DNA of 64,000 nucleotides from Bacteroidales bacterium (GTDB lineage: Bacteria > Bacteroidota > Bacteroidia > Bacteroidales > Marinilabiliaceae), in assembly GCA_022768325.1 (NCBI GenBank), contig JALEMI010000044.1:62001-126000 (forward strand). Reading direction: 5' to 3'. A program made the position numbers and the translations under genes. Numbering within the stretch: position 1 is the stretch's first letter; every line of letters starts with the position of its first letter. The notes under the pieces were generated by a model, which did not search any database, was not told the DNA's origin, and saw only the letters and a program-made list of their open reading frames with translations. Shown piece after piece: positions 17,645-26,943 of this stretch.

Positions 17645-18565
17645 TTAGAAGAGATCGACATCGTCGTCGGAAGCGGCGTCGTCGAAGAACATTCCGTCGT
17701 CGCCACCGAATGGGTCGGTGTTGACAACCTTAAGTCGAGGGATGGAGATTGTGAAGGTGGAGCCTTCGCCCTTGGTACTTTTTATGTCGATCTCGCCTTC
17801 GAGGACATCGAGGAGGGCCTTGGCAATTGAGAGGCCGAGGCCATGGCCCTGGTTGATGGAGTTGATGCCCGTGTCGAGACGTTTGAAACGTTCGAAGATG
17901 ACGCTCTGGTTCTTGTCGGAGATGCCAGTGCCGAAGTCTTGTACGGAAACGTAGAGCAGGTCGTCGTCAATCCAGCACTTGACGATGATTTTGCTGTCCT
18001 TGTAGCTGTATTTGACAGCGTTGTTGAGGATGTTGGAGACAATCTGCTTAAGTTTCTCGGCGTCGGTGTTGAAATAATAGTCCTTGTCGCCGAAGCCGAG
18101 CTGAATCTTATAGTCGAACTGGATGTCGATACCCATCTTGCGTGTGACGATGGAGAAAGAGTCAATGACACCCTGGATAAGCTGGCGGATGTGGACTTTT
18201 TGGACGTTGGGCAGAATCTCGCCGGCCTCGATTTTGGCAGCCGTGAAAATGTTTTTGAGCTGGAAGTCGAGGTTGAACGCCTCATTGTGGATGAGGGCGA
18301 CCATGGAGACTATTTTCTTCCAGTCTTGCTTCTCGACGGAGAGGATGGCCTTTGAGAGGCCGAGAATCGAGGTGAAGGGGTTGACAATCTCGTTGGTCAC
18401 ATTGGATATGAAGTGGCTCTTAAGGGCCTCGGAGTCCTTAAGTCGCTTACCCATTGCCTGATAATCGGCAAGCAGGTCGGCGTATTTTTTCTCAGTTTCT
18501 TGTTTTTGTTTTAGTCTGACCGAGAGTTCTTTGAGGAGTTGCCTGTCAGTGATGTTGTTGTTCAT
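17645..18565 (-). CDS. HisKA/HATPase protein lacking the phospho-acceptor histidine
   Basis: The 306-residue soluble protein has an N-terminal coiled coil, a HisKA-like helix and a complete HATPase domain (N-box NILNNAVKYS, DFGTGIS, GHGLGLSIAK). At the place where histidine kinases have H-E/D-x-R/N-x-P, this protein has Asn58 (SNVTNEIVNPF); the codon is AAC on the minus strand. It cannot autophosphorylate on that residue. It could phosphorylate another protein directly, like GHKL anti-sigma kinases, or act as an ATP-dependent scaffold. It lies between cheR and cheD, with spacers of 12 and 9 bases. Confidence 0.85.
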   Translation of the reverse strand: MNNNITDRQLLKELSVRLKQKQETEKKYADLLADYQAMGKRLKDSEALKSHFISNVTNEIVNPFTSILGLSKAILSVEKQDWKKIVSMVALIHNEAFNLDFQLKNIFTAAKIEAGEILPNVQKVHIRQLIQGVIDSFSIVTRKMGIDIQFDYKIQLGFGDKDYYFNTDAEKLKQIVSNILNNAVKYSYKDSKIIVKCWIDDDLLYVSVQDFGTGISDKNQSVIFERFKRLDTGINSINQGHGLGLSIAKALLDVLEGEIDIKSTKGEGSTFTISIPRLKVVNTDPFGGDDGMFFDDAASDDDVDLF

Positions 18566-18577
18566 ATCCTGGGGCTT

Positions 18578-19462
18578 TTAGATTCGTTTGAAGATAGTGG
18601 GTTTTATATTGGCGAGTGGCAAATTCATGTTCGAGAGGGACTCGGAGTGACCGATGAAGAGATACCCTCCCGTACGAAGCTTTTCGCATAGTTTCTGAAC
18701 GACACGCTCTTGCGTTTCCCTGTCGAAATAGATTAGGACGTTACGACAGAAGATGATGTCGAATTCATCTTTTATATCGTAAATGCGGTCCATTAGGTTC
18801 AAGTATTTTAGGGAAAAGTTTTTTTGGAGTAGGGGCGCGACGCGTACCGTAGGGTTCTCCCTGTCCTTGCTGCGGAGGAGGTACTTGCGCTTGAGGTCGA
18901 GGGGAATCATTGCGACGGCCTTTTCGGGGTAGACGCCTCGGGCGGCTTTCTCGAGGACATTTTGGGAGATGTCGGAGCCGAGGATTTCGAAGGTCATGCC
19001 GGGGTTGGACTGCACGTACTCGTTGAGAACCATGGCGATGGTGTAGGGTTCTTCGCCGCTGGAGCAAGCGGAGCTCCAGACGGAGATGTGACGATGCCCT
19101 TGCTCCTGAAACTCGGGGAGGGCGGTGCTGGACATGAAATCGAAATGGACGGGCTCGCGGAAGAAATCGGTCTTGTTTGTCGTGACGACGCTGAGGAAGT
19201 TGTAGATTTCCTTTCGCTGGCCCTCAGGGCTGAAGAGGTATTCGCGGTATTGGGTGTAGGACGTCATCTTGAGGTCGCGAATCCTCTTAAGAAGCCTACC
19301 TTGAAGCATGACGCGCTTAACGTCCGGCATCTTGATGCCGAACTGCTCGTAGATGAAGGAGCTGAACTTCCGGAAGTCGTCTTGGCTCAGTTCGGCACGG
19401 AAGGCGTCGAACTCGAGCTCATCGCTTTGAGGGTCTTGTATGTCGTTATTCCCGGGGTTCAT
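18578..19462 (-). CDS. cheR: CheR receptor methyltransferase (canonical copy)
   Basis: The 294-residue protein keeps the CheR signatures: RRLLKRIRDL-like basic N-terminal helix, TDFFREPVHF, the SAM motif VWSSACSSGEEPYT, GSDIS and FCRNVLIYFD. It methylates receptor glutamates. About 30 acidic residues precede the usual start. It is the best candidate for binding the C-terminal NYEKF tail of the MCP at 23450. It lies 14 bases after cheW. Confidence 0.95.
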   Translation of the reverse strand: MNPGNNDIQDPQSDELEFDAFRAELSQDDFRKFSSFIYEQFGIKMPDVKRVMLQGRLLKRIRDLKMTSYTQYREYLFSPEGQRKEIYNFLSVVTTNKTDFFREPVHFDFMSSTALPEFQEQGHRHISVWSSACSSGEEPYTIAMVLNEYVQSNPGMTFEILGSDISQNVLEKAARGVYPEKAVAMIPLDLKRKYLLRSKDRENPTVRVAPLLQKNFSLKYLNLMDRIYDIKDEFDIIFCRNVLIYFDRETQERVVQKLCEKLRTGGYLFIGHSESLSNMNLPLANIKPTIFKRI

Positions 19463-19476
19463 TGTGGGAGGAGATG

Positions 19477-19965
19477 TTACGCGTTGGTTGCTTTGTTGGC
19501 GTCCTTTGTTATTGTGGACATGGAGATGACGTCGGTGTCGGTGAAGATTTTGTCGGGTTGGAGAATCATGGCGAGACCGCCGTCGGTGGGGGCTGCGAAG
19601 GATACGTAGCCCGGCTTGTATGTGGTGTCGATGTCCTTTCGCCCTTCTTGCTCAATCTTTACGACCTCGCGGACCTCGTCGACAGCGAGGGCCACGTCGA
19701 AGGGGTGGCCTTCCTTATCGACTGAGATGATGACAACGTAGGTCTGCTCGGTGATGGTCATAGGCTTCATTCCGAACTTAGCCGCGCTGTCGATTAGGGG
19801 GATTACATCGCCGCGGTGCTTGATGAGCCCGAGCATATATGGGAGCCCGGCGGGCGAAGCGTCCGGGGTGTCGTAGGCTTGGATTTCGACGACGCGTGTT
19901 ACGTGGACTCCGTAGAGCCCGCCGTTGACGGTGAACGTCAGGTATGAGTTGATTGTTTCGTCCAT
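19477..19965 (-). CDS. cheW: CheW adaptor, copy 1
   Basis: The 162-residue protein is a single CheW domain (YLTFTVNGGLYGVHVTRVVEI, then LGLIKHRGDVIPLIDSAAKFG). CheW couples receptors to CheA. It is about 14 residues longer than the second CheW and different in sequence, so the two may serve different receptors. Confidence 0.9.
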   Translation of the reverse strand: MDETINSYLTFTVNGGLYGVHVTRVVEIQAYDTPDASPAGLPYMLGLIKHRGDVIPLIDSAAKFGMKPMTITEQTYVVIISVDKEGHPFDVALAVDEVREVVKIEQEGRKDIDTTYKPGYVSFAAPTDGGLAMILQPDKIFTDTDVISMSTITKDANKATNA

Positions 19966-19991
19966 TGTCAGAGGCGTTAGTCGTTGTCGGT

Positions 19992-20438
19992 TTAGAGCAT
20001 TGCTGCCGCGAGGTCGTTTGTCTTGAGGAGGCAGACGAAGTTATCGGCTTTTTTGATAGTACCCGCTACGGCGTTGTGGACCTCTGGGGTGAGGTCGAGG
20101 ACGGTATCGGACTTGAAGTCGTCGGGCGAATACTCGAAGACGTCGTCCATCTCGTCGACTTTCAGGCCAACCATCTCTTCCTTGCCGTTCTCCTCGACGC
20201 CGATGATGATGATGCATTGCTCGCGGAGGGTATCGTCGGGCTTGCGGTCGAGAAGTTTGCGCAGGTCGAGAACGGGCATCATCGTTCCGTGGTTATTGAT
20301 AATCCCGGAGACGAAGGGCTTGGTGAGAGGCACGGGCGTGGGGCGGGTGTTCTCCAGTATATGTCGGACAGCCTCAGTATCGATGGCGAAGAGCTGGCCG
20401 TCGACGAAGAAAGAGGTTGCGTATTTGTTTTCTTCCAT
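19992..20438 (-). CDS. cheW: CheW adaptor, copy 2
   Basis: The 148-residue protein is a single CheW domain (YATSFFVDGQLFAIDTEAVR, then VSGIINNHGTMMPVLDLRKLL). It follows cheA by 15 bases and precedes the other cheW by 26 bases. Receptor coupling is inferred from the family. Confidence 0.9.
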   Translation of the reverse strand: MEENKYATSFFVDGQLFAIDTEAVRHILENTRPTPVPLTKPFVSGIINNHGTMMPVLDLRKLLDRKPDDTLREQCIIIIGVEENGKEEMVGLKVDEMDDVFEYSPDDFKSDTVLDLTPEVHNAVAGTIKKADNFVCLLKTNDLAAAML

Positions 20439-20453
20439 GGTGAGAACTCGAAT

Positions 20454-22580
20454 TTACTGTTGTTTTCTCCTGAGCTTTTGCTGATTGTAGTAGTTGATGA
20501 GACGGCCCGGGTCAATGATGAGGGAGAGCGAGCCGTCGCCCATGACGGAAGCACCGGAGATCATGTCGATGGAGCGGAGGTATCGTCCGAGGGGCTTGAC
20601 GACAATTTGGAACTCGCCGACTACAGCGTCGACAATCATTCCGACACGCCTTTCGCCTTGCTGGACGATGATTATTTTGGTGTTTTCGAGATCGCTGGGT
20701 TTGTCGTGGAAGATTTTGTTAAGGTCGATTGAGGGGAGTTGCTCACCACCGTAGACGAAGAAGTCGCCGAGCTGATTCTCGGAGATTTTGACTTCGGAAG
20801 GTTGAAGGATTCTCTCGACGTTTGAGAAGGGGAAAACGTATTGCTCGCCGCTGATTCGGGTCAGTAGACCATCGATGATGGAGAGGGTAAGCGGCAGCTC
20901 CATGGAGATTGTTGTGCCTTGGCCGAGGACTGAATCGACTGTTACCTCGCCGCGAATCTCCTGGATTTTGCTTCGGACAACGTCCATGCCGACGCCGCGT
21001 CCGGAGACATCGGAAATCTTCTCGGAAGTGGAGAATCCGCTGGCAAAGATGAGGTTGAGGGTCTCCTTGTCGGAGAGTTTGGTATTGGCGTCTATGAGAC
21101 CTTTCTCAATGGCCTTCTTGCGAATCTTTTCGGGGTCCATACCCTTGCCGTCGTCGGACACTTGGACAATGACCGACGAGCCGGAGTAGAAGGCTTTGAG
21201 CATGATTTTGCCGACAGGGTCCTTGCCGGCCTTGACGCGTTCCTCGGGCGACTCTACGCCGTGGTCGCCGGAATTGCGGATGATGTGGAGGAGAGGGTCC
21301 TTGAGGTGGTCGATGATGTTCTTGTCCAGCTCAATTTCGCCGCCCTCGACAATGAACTCCATTTGCTTACCGAGCTTGATGCAGAGGTCGCGCACGAGGC
21401 GTTGGAACTGCATAATCTCGCCCTGGAGGGGGATAAGCGAGATGGAGAAGGAGTTGTCGCGGAGCTGTCGGGTGATTTTCTCCATTTGCTCGGCGATGGC
21501 GGAGAGGGTGGGGTCGTTGTGTTTGTCCGCCATGAGGTTGAGCTGCGCCTGCATGGTGACGAGTTCACTGACGGCATTGACAAGCTCATCTATTTTGTCT
21601 GAGGAGACCCTGATGCTGGAAATCTTATTGTCTTGCGCCTTTTCGTTTTTCTTGGCGGGCGTGGCGTTTCCAGTTCCACTGGGTTGGGGTTGGGCTTGTG
21701 GCTCGGGCTGTGGCTGTGGCTTGGGCTGTTGCTTGAAGGAGGCGAAATCCTCTACTTTTAGCTCAGTCTGCGTCTCAATGGCCTTGGCAATGATGGGGTC
21801 GAGCTTCTCCTTGTCGGACAAGATGTCGCCATCGGGAAGCTCGGAGACGTCCATTCGGCACTCATCCTCAACGAAGATGAAGACATCCATTATGTCGTTG
21901 ATGTCCTGGTCGGTGGAGAGGATTACTTGCCACTTGACGTAGAGCTTGAGCGGCTCGAAGTTGTCGACACTGGGGACCTGACCCGTGAAGGCTATGGTGC
22001 GATATGAGCCGAGCGCCGTGAGGTCGTCGAGCATGAAGAGCGGGTTCGTACCGTTGTCGAGAAGTGTCTCGAACGGGGCGAAAGTGACGAGGTAATTGCG
22101 TGGGCCTTGGGCCTTTGGGGGCTCTGGGGCGTTGCCTGCTGCTTGCTTAGCGGCGAGTGCGGCCTTCTCGGCACTGCTGAGAGTAAGCGTCTGCCCTTCG
22201 GGGAAGAATTTGGTGATTTTGGCGATGTAGTCCTTTTGGCGCTTGATGTCGTCCGGGTCGGTGAGCGAACCCTCCCCGAGGTCGAGGAGCTGACGGATGT
22301 AGTCGAGGCTCTCGAACGTCAGAGAGATAATGTCCTTGTTGATGCTCAGTTTGCCGTTACGGACGAGGTCGTAGAGAGTCTCGAGGTTGTGCGTAAAGTG
22401 GCTGAGGTCGTTGAATCCGAACATTGCTCCACTACCTTTGATGGTATGCATGGAGCGGAAGAGCCTCTCGATGATTTCGTTATCATCGGGACTCTTCTCC
22501 AGCTCGAAAAGGGCTTCCTCTATGGCCGCGACGTTGTCTTGTGCTTCCTCTACGAACTTAAGTTGAAATTTGTCAAGCAT
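20454..22580 (-). CDS. cheA: CheA chemosensory histidine kinase
   Basis: The 708-residue protein has the CheA domains in order: HPt with phospho-acceptor His45 (SMHTIKGSGAMFGF), a middle domain (about 150-250), a Pro/Gln-rich linker (PKPQPQPEPQAQPQP), dimerisation (about 320-385), HATPase (NSGDHGVESPEER, VSDDGKGMD, GRGVGMDVV) and a C-terminal CheW-like domain. It autophosphorylates in response to receptors and feeds CheY and CheB. A 109-base gap separates it from cheY upstream, the longest spacer in the operon. Confidence 0.95.
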   Translation of the reverse strand: MLDKFQLKFVEEAQDNVAAIEEALFELEKSPDDNEIIERLFRSMHTIKGSGAMFGFNDLSHFTHNLETLYDLVRNGKLSINKDIISLTFESLDYIRQLLDLGEGSLTDPDDIKRQKDYIAKITKFFPEGQTLTLSSAEKAALAAKQAAGNAPEPPKAQGPRNYLVTFAPFETLLDNGTNPLFMLDDLTALGSYRTIAFTGQVPSVDNFEPLKLYVKWQVILSTDQDINDIMDVFIFVEDECRMDVSELPDGDILSDKEKLDPIIAKAIETQTELKVEDFASFKQQPKPQPQPEPQAQPQPSGTGNATPAKKNEKAQDNKISSIRVSSDKIDELVNAVSELVTMQAQLNLMADKHNDPTLSAIAEQMEKITRQLRDNSFSISLIPLQGEIMQFQRLVRDLCIKLGKQMEFIVEGGEIELDKNIIDHLKDPLLHIIRNSGDHGVESPEERVKAGKDPVGKIMLKAFYSGSSVIVQVSDDGKGMDPEKIRKKAIEKGLIDANTKLSDKETLNLIFASGFSTSEKISDVSGRGVGMDVVRSKIQEIRGEVTVDSVLGQGTTISMELPLTLSIIDGLLTRISGEQYVFPFSNVERILQPSEVKISENQLGDFFVYGGEQLPSIDLNKIFHDKPSDLENTKIIIVQQGERRVGMIVDAVVGEFQIVVKPLGRYLRSIDMISGASVMGDGSLSLIIDPGRLINYYNQQKLRRKQQ

Positions 22581-22689
22581 GGCTAAATCGCTTTTACTGG
22601 CCAGGTCTGTAAAGGACCATGCCGGTTCTCAGCCCTGTTGATGAGGCTGACAAGTATGGCGGTGATGCCTAAAGTTGTTCCGCTTGCCC

Positions 22690-23055
22690 TTAGCGAAGGA
22701 CACGCGCGATGGCGCTGAGGAGCTTGGCGGGGACGAAAGGTTTGATAATCCAACCTGTGGCTCCGGCCTCTTTTGCCTCCATCTTCTTCTCGGTCTGGCT
22801 TTCTGTGGTGAGGAAGAGGATGGGGATGTGCTTGTAGGCCTCTATTTCGCGGACCTTGCGGATAAGCCCGAGACCGTCGAGATTAGGCATGTGGAGGTCT
22901 GTGATGACGATGTCGATGGTTCTGCCATCGAGATACTTGAGAGCGTCCTCGCCATCGACGCCGACGAGGACGTCGTAACCCTCGTTGGTAAGGGTGAAGT
23001 TGACAACCTCGCGGATGCTTTCAGAGTCGTCCACTATAAGAACAGTCTTTGCCAT
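22690..23055 (-). CDS. cheY: CheY-type single-domain response regulator
   Basis: The 121-residue protein is only a receiver domain. The acidic pocket is DD9-10, the phospho-acceptor Asp53 (VITDLHMPNLDG), with the conserved Thr (FLTTES) and Lys (IKPF). It is the likely soluble output of CheA. No flagellar switch gene is in the window, so its target is unknown. Confidence 0.9.
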   Translation of the reverse strand: MAKTVLIVDDSESIREVVNFTLTNEGYDVLVGVDGEDALKYLDGRTIDIVITDLHMPNLDGLGLIRKVREIEAYKHIPILFLTTESQTEKKMEAKEAGATGWIIKPFVPAKLLSAIARVLR

Positions 23056-23125
23056 ATTGCTATATGCTGAATGTTATTTGTTTTTGGTAATTATTAGGAG
23101 GGGGAGATTTTAACGTGTGTCTTTT

Positions 23126-23437
23126 TTAGAGGCCAAGAGCCTTGTCGAGGCCGGATTTTTGGATAAGCTCTTTGAGGTCGTCTTTTATTGTGGACTTTAC
23201 CTCGAAAGCCTTACCGCCCTCGGTTGTTTGGCGTCGGATGGCCAAGAGCAGCTGGATGAACGTCATGTCGATGTTTGATGGGTCGCTGACGACGACGACC
23301 GTGTCGGACGGGGACTGGATAGCCTCCTTCACCTCGGCGGCCATCTTGTCGATGTGGTTGATTATGAGGTCGCCACTGAACGTCAGCTGCCTTTTTCCGC
23401 CTTCGTTGGTCACATCGAGAGAGTATACGCTGCTCAT
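23126..23437 (-). CDS. STAS-domain protein (anti-sigma-antagonist type)
   Basis: The 103-residue protein has a STAS fold resembling those found in chemosensory clusters: FSGDLIINHID, then DPSNIDMTFIQLLLAIRRQ. The usual phospho-serine position is in the SNIDMT segment (Ser or Thr). It may be a second substrate for the SiaB kinase and SpoIIE phosphatase, parallel to SiaC. It lies between the MCP (12 bases) and cheY (70 bases). Confidence 0.8.
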   Translation of the reverse strand: MSSVYSLDVTNEGGKRQLTFSGDLIINHIDKMAAEVKEAIQSPSDTVVVVSDPSNIDMTFIQLLLAIRRQTTEGGKAFEVKSTIKDDLKELIQKSGLDKALGL

Positions 23438-23449
23438 TGTTTGTGGAGA

Positions 23450-25201
23450 TTAGAATTTCTCGTAGTTATCGAGGTCGAACTCTTTGGAGCCGAGGTCAAT
23501 CTTTACGCCAGTCCTATGGTTGGAGACGGGAGCGGAATCATCAATCTTGCGGGTCTCGGTTCTTGACGTCTCCTTTTCCTTCTTTGGAGCGACAGGCTCG
23601 GGGTCAACCATCATGTCATCCTCTTCGTCGGCCGACTCATCGATGTCGAGCTTGAACTTGCCGACGGACTCTTTGAGGCTTGCGGCAAGAGTGCTGAGGA
23701 GGACGGAGCTGTTGGTGAGCTCGTCGGAGCTTGAAGCGTTCTCCTGGGTGATGACGTTGAGGTTTTGCATGGCCATGTTAATCTGCTCGGCACCAGTCTT
23801 TTGCTCGATGCTGGCGGCAGAAATCTCCTTGATGAGGACGGTGGTCTTCTCGATGTCGGGGACGAGGGCCTTTGCCTTTTCGCCTGCCATCTGCGTGACC
23901 TTGAGACCTTTGCCTACGAGGGCCACAATCTCATTGGCAGCTTGTTTGCTTCGCTCGGCGAGCTTACGCACCTCGGCTGCGACGACTGCGAAGCCACGCC
24001 CTTGCTCACCAGCACGGACAGCCTCGACGGCCGCGTTGAGAGCGAGGATGTTTGTTTGGAAAGCGATGTCGGAGATGATGGTAATCTTCTCGGCGATGGT
24101 CTTCATGGCCTCGGCTGCCTCGCCGGAGTATTGGCTGGAGAGGTTGACATTCTCAACGGTAGAGGACGTCAGTTTCTCGGTTGCAACAGCGTTCTCGGTG
24201 TTCTGGTCGATGTTGGCAACCATCTGCTCGATGGCAGTGGAGACCTCCTCGGCCGATGCGGCCTGTTCGGATGCGCCCTTGGAGAGTTTTTGTGACGACG
24301 TGTTGAGGGTCTTGCCGGAAGCGACAAGCTCGTTGGCGTTCTTCTCGATGGTGACGACGGTCTTCTTGAGGTTGTCGGCCATGGTCTGCAGCGCCCTTGC
24401 GAGTTGACCGAGCTCGTCATCTTGGGAGACATCGACAGTCGCGGTAAGGTCGCCATTGCCGATGGCCTCAGCGAAAGCGACGCCCTTCTTAAGTGGAGTG
24501 ATGATGCCGAGATAGAGGAGTCGTCCGACAAGGAGCGCGATGCAGAGGACGAGCAAACTCATGAGGATGACTGAGATGAGCTGGAGCATTGAGGTGCGCT
24601 CGATACTATTCTTAATGTCGAGACACCTGTCGGAACAAATCTTGCCGAGAGAGCCGAGATAGGCTTGGAGCTCTTTCTCTCCGAGCTCGATGTCGCCATC
24701 GCTTTGGACGAGCATCTCGCTCTCCATGAGGAGAATAGGGTCGTCGTAGGAATCGAATGTTGAGAGGTTGCTCATGACGGTTCGCTCCATGTCGAAGAAA
24801 GCGTGTGCCTTCTCCTCGACAACGGCGAGGGTGTCGGTGAACTCTTTCTCCCAATCGGCCGTTTTGTTCTTGACCTGAGCGAGTATTTCGTCAAACTCGG
24901 TGTTGACGATGCTGGCGAGCTTTACCTTGTCCGGGGTATTGGGCTGGTGGTCAACAAAGACCCAGTTGACGACGAGGCGTCGGCTCTCGCTGACGGTTCG
25001 CATCAACTCGGTGACATTGGACATGACGGGGAGATACTCCTCGGCCTCAGTCGCCTGAAGACTCCGCGTGTAGAAGTGGATGGAGATGGTCAGGACGGCG
25101 TTGAAGAGAATGAACAAGATAATGACCCCGAAGCCGCCTTTAAGCTTTTGGGCGAGATTTAGCTTCGAGACGTATTCTCTGAAATTAAACTTTGTATTCA
25201 T
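23450..25201 (-). CDS. Methyl-accepting chemotaxis protein with NYEKF tail
   Basis: The 583-residue receptor has membrane helices at about 18-42 and 205-230, a helical periplasmic domain of about 160 residues (4HB type), HAMP, and the MCP signalling domain with the tip [22 protein letters not shown] 70-residue acidic flexible tail ends in NYEKF. That matches the aromatic pattern of CheR/CheB/CheD-docking pentapeptides such as NWETF. The ligand is unknown. It is the second gene of the operon, 20 bases after the YfiR-like gene. Confidence 0.92.
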   Translation of the reverse strand: MNTKFNFREYVSKLNLAQKLKGGFGVIILFILFNAVLTISIHFYTRSLQATEAEEYLPVMSNVTELMRTVSESRRLVVNWVFVDHQPNTPDKVKLASIVNTEFDEILAQVKNKTADWEKEFTDTLAVVEEKAHAFFDMERTVMSNLSTFDSYDDPILLMESEMLVQSDGDIELGEKELQAYLGSLGKICSDRCLDIKNSIERTSMLQLISVILMSLLVLCIALLVGRLLYLGIITPLKKGVAFAEAIGNGDLTATVDVSQDDELGQLARALQTMADNLKKTVVTIEKNANELVASGKTLNTSSQKLSKGASEQAASAEEVSTAIEQMVANIDQNTENAVATEKLTSSTVENVNLSSQYSGEAAEAMKTIAEKITIISDIAFQTNILALNAAVEAVRAGEQGRGFAVVAAEVRKLAERSKQAANEIVALVGKGLKVTQMAGEKAKALVPDIEKTTVLIKEISAASIEQKTGAEQINMAMQNLNVITQENASSSDELTNSSVLLSTLAASLKESVGKFKLDIDESADEEDDMMVDPEPVAPKKEKETSRTETRKIDDSAPVSNHRTGVKIDLGSKEFDLDNYEKF

Positions 25202-25221
25202 CGAAGGCGGGAGTTAGTTTT

Positions 25222-25752
25222 TTAGAGATTTATTGCCGCGGTCATGTCGGTCAATTTCTGTCCGAACTGGATGTTACCCATTTGGGCGTTAGCTTTGCTC
25301 AGTTCGAAACGAAGACGGCTGTCGCGGACAACGAAGTTTATCATTGACCCTTTTGTCGTCGCACCCTCCTCCTCAGTCATGACGAGAGTGTTCTTGCCAA
25401 CCTTGTCGAGGATTGTGGAGGCATTGCGAGCGAAACTTACATTCTTAGAAACGTAGAGAACTTGGCAGTCCGTAATCTCGTCGATGGACTTGAACTGCTT
25501 GACTACAACCTCTTGGAAACCGAATTTTTTACCTTGCGACTGTGACGTAAGCCACTGCGAGAGCTCTCGGTCGCGGACCACGCCGATGACAAAATCGCCC
25601 TGACGCACAGCGTCATCCCAACCGAGATAACGAATGAAGCTCAAGGTCAGCAGGGCCTTAGGCTTGGCCAGCTGGTCTTGCGCCGATGCATTTATTGAGG
25701 GCGTGATGAGTGTCAATGCGACAGCCAGGACGGTTAATATTCTCCTAATCAT
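25222..25752 (-). CDS. YfiR/DUF4154-family secreted protein
   Basis: The 176-residue protein has a signal peptide (MIRRILTVLAVALTLITPSINASAQ) and a DUF4154/YfiR-like domain: FIRYLGWDD, FVIGVVRDREL, then QVLYVSKN and a C-terminal INFVVRDSRLRFELS. YfiR is a periplasmic regulator of a membrane sensor in Pseudomonas. Being the first gene of the operon, directly before the MCP, it may be the periplasmic partner of that receptor. Confidence 0.85.
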   Translation of the reverse strand: MIRRILTVLAVALTLITPSINASAQDQLAKPKALLTLSFIRYLGWDDAVRQGDFVIGVVRDRELSQWLTSQSQGKKFGFQEVVVKQFKSIDEITDCQVLYVSKNVSFARNASTILDKVGKNTLVMTEEEGATTKGSMINFVVRDSRLRFELSKANAQMGNIQFGQKLTDMTAAINL

Positions 25753-25901
25753 AACTCGTTCATTAGTGTTTTGTGTTCATACATCCGTTGCGCCGTGTCT
25801 TCGCTTGATTTCTGTCTTATTCTAAGTCGTTTAGGGCTTATAGTCAACCGATGGACAGGCGGGGAAACCCTCCATTTCGAGCGTAAGCATAATCAGCACA
25901 A

Positions 25902-25932
25902 CAAAGATAAAGAATTGTCAACAAATTCCAAA
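25902..25932 (-). promoter_or_regulatory. Promoter of the chemosensory operon
   Basis: On the minus strand TATCTTTG (25902-25909, TAnnTTTG) is preceded by TTTTG (25929-25933) at 19 bases, matching the Bacteroidetes primary sigma consensus. It gives a leader of about 145 bases before the first gene at 25752. It lies between the ribF stop and this gene. All following genes to 7596 are on the same strand with mostly short gaps. Confidence 0.6.
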
Positions 25933-25972
25933 AGTGGGATTAGTACAAAACGAGGGTCCTTATTGTGAAGAA

Positions 25973-26896
25973 TTATAGCGCCTCCTTTGCCGCCTCGACA
26001 TCCACGGCAATTTGGCGCGACAGTTCTTCAAGATTGTCAAACTTCTTCTCGCCCCGTAACCGTGCGACGAAATGGATGGTGGCATGGCCTCCATAGACGT
26101 CGCCAAGGAAATCGAGGACGTGAGCCTCAATGCGGCGGTCGTCGCCGCCAAGAGTGGGCCTCGTGCCGACATTGACGACGGCGTCAAGAGGGGCATTCCC
26201 GTCAAAAGAGACTCGGCATGCGTATACGCCATCTGCGGGAATAAGTTTGTTTTGACTGGCGGGAACTATGTTCGCAGTGCGGAAACCGAGCTTCCGACCT
26301 ATGGCATCGCCATGGACAACGTCGCCCTCGACGGAATAGTCCCGTCCAAGGAGGGCAGAGGCGACCCGGACATCGCCATCGGCAAGAGCGTTGCGGACCT
26401 CTGTGGAGCTGACCTTCACATTTCCCGGGAGAAGGAACGCCTCACCCGTGGCTGTCTCGATGCCGAGCGAGGCGGCAAGCTCCGGATATTGCGACGGAGG
26501 GATGTCGTCTGAGCCGAAGTGATGGTTATAGCCCAAAAGCAAATATTTGGCATTGAGCTTTTCGACAAGGAAATCTTTCAAGAAATCAAGAGCCGTAAGG
26601 TCGGAGAACTCACGCGTGAACGGCACGACGATGAGGTAGTCCACCCCCGTCTGGGCAAAAGCCTCTTCGCGCTCATGGGGCGTGGTGAGCAGACCGACAC
26701 GATCATTCCCCTTGGAGAGGACGATTCGGGGGTGAGGCTCAAAAGTCACGACGACAGAGGCTAACCCTCTGGCCGTGGCATCGCCGATGAGCTTGCCGAT
26801 GAGGGACTGATGGCCAAGATGGACGCCATCGAACACCCCGACGCAGACCGCCGACGGGCAGCCGGGGTAACGGCTTATATCATGAATTGTTTGCAT
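25973..26896 (-). CDS. ribF: Bifunctional riboflavin kinase / FAD synthetase
   Basis: The 307-residue protein has the RibF layout. The N-terminal nucleotidyltransferase has VGVFDGVHLGHQ and a later STEVRNAL motif, and makes FAD from FMN and ATP. The C-terminal flavokinase has GRKLGFRTAN and EAHVLDF and makes FMN. It is cytosolic. It has its own weak TAAATTTG box at 26916-26923. Confidence 0.93.
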   Translation of the reverse strand: MQTIHDISRYPGCPSAVCVGVFDGVHLGHQSLIGKLIGDATARGLASVVVTFEPHPRIVLSKGNDRVGLLTTPHEREEAFAQTGVDYLIVVPFTREFSDLTALDFLKDFLVEKLNAKYLLLGYNHHFGSDDIPPSQYPELAASLGIETATGEAFLLPGNVKVSSTEVRNALADGDVRVASALLGRDYSVEGDVVHGDAIGRKLGFRTANIVPASQNKLIPADGVYACRVSFDGNAPLDAVVNVGTRPTLGGDDRRIEAHVLDFLGDVYGGHATIHFVARLRGEKKFDNLEELSRQIAVDVEAAKEAL

Positions 26897-26915
26897 AGGG
26901 CCGGTATGTATTCGG

Positions 26916-26923
26916 CAAATTTA
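26916..26923 (-). promoter_or_regulatory. Possible -7 box of ribF
   Basis: TAAATTTG on the minus strand fits TAnnTTTG, about 20 bases before the ribF start. No clear -33 element. Confidence 0.35.
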
Positions 26924-26943
26924 GAGAAATTCCGCCGTCTTAC

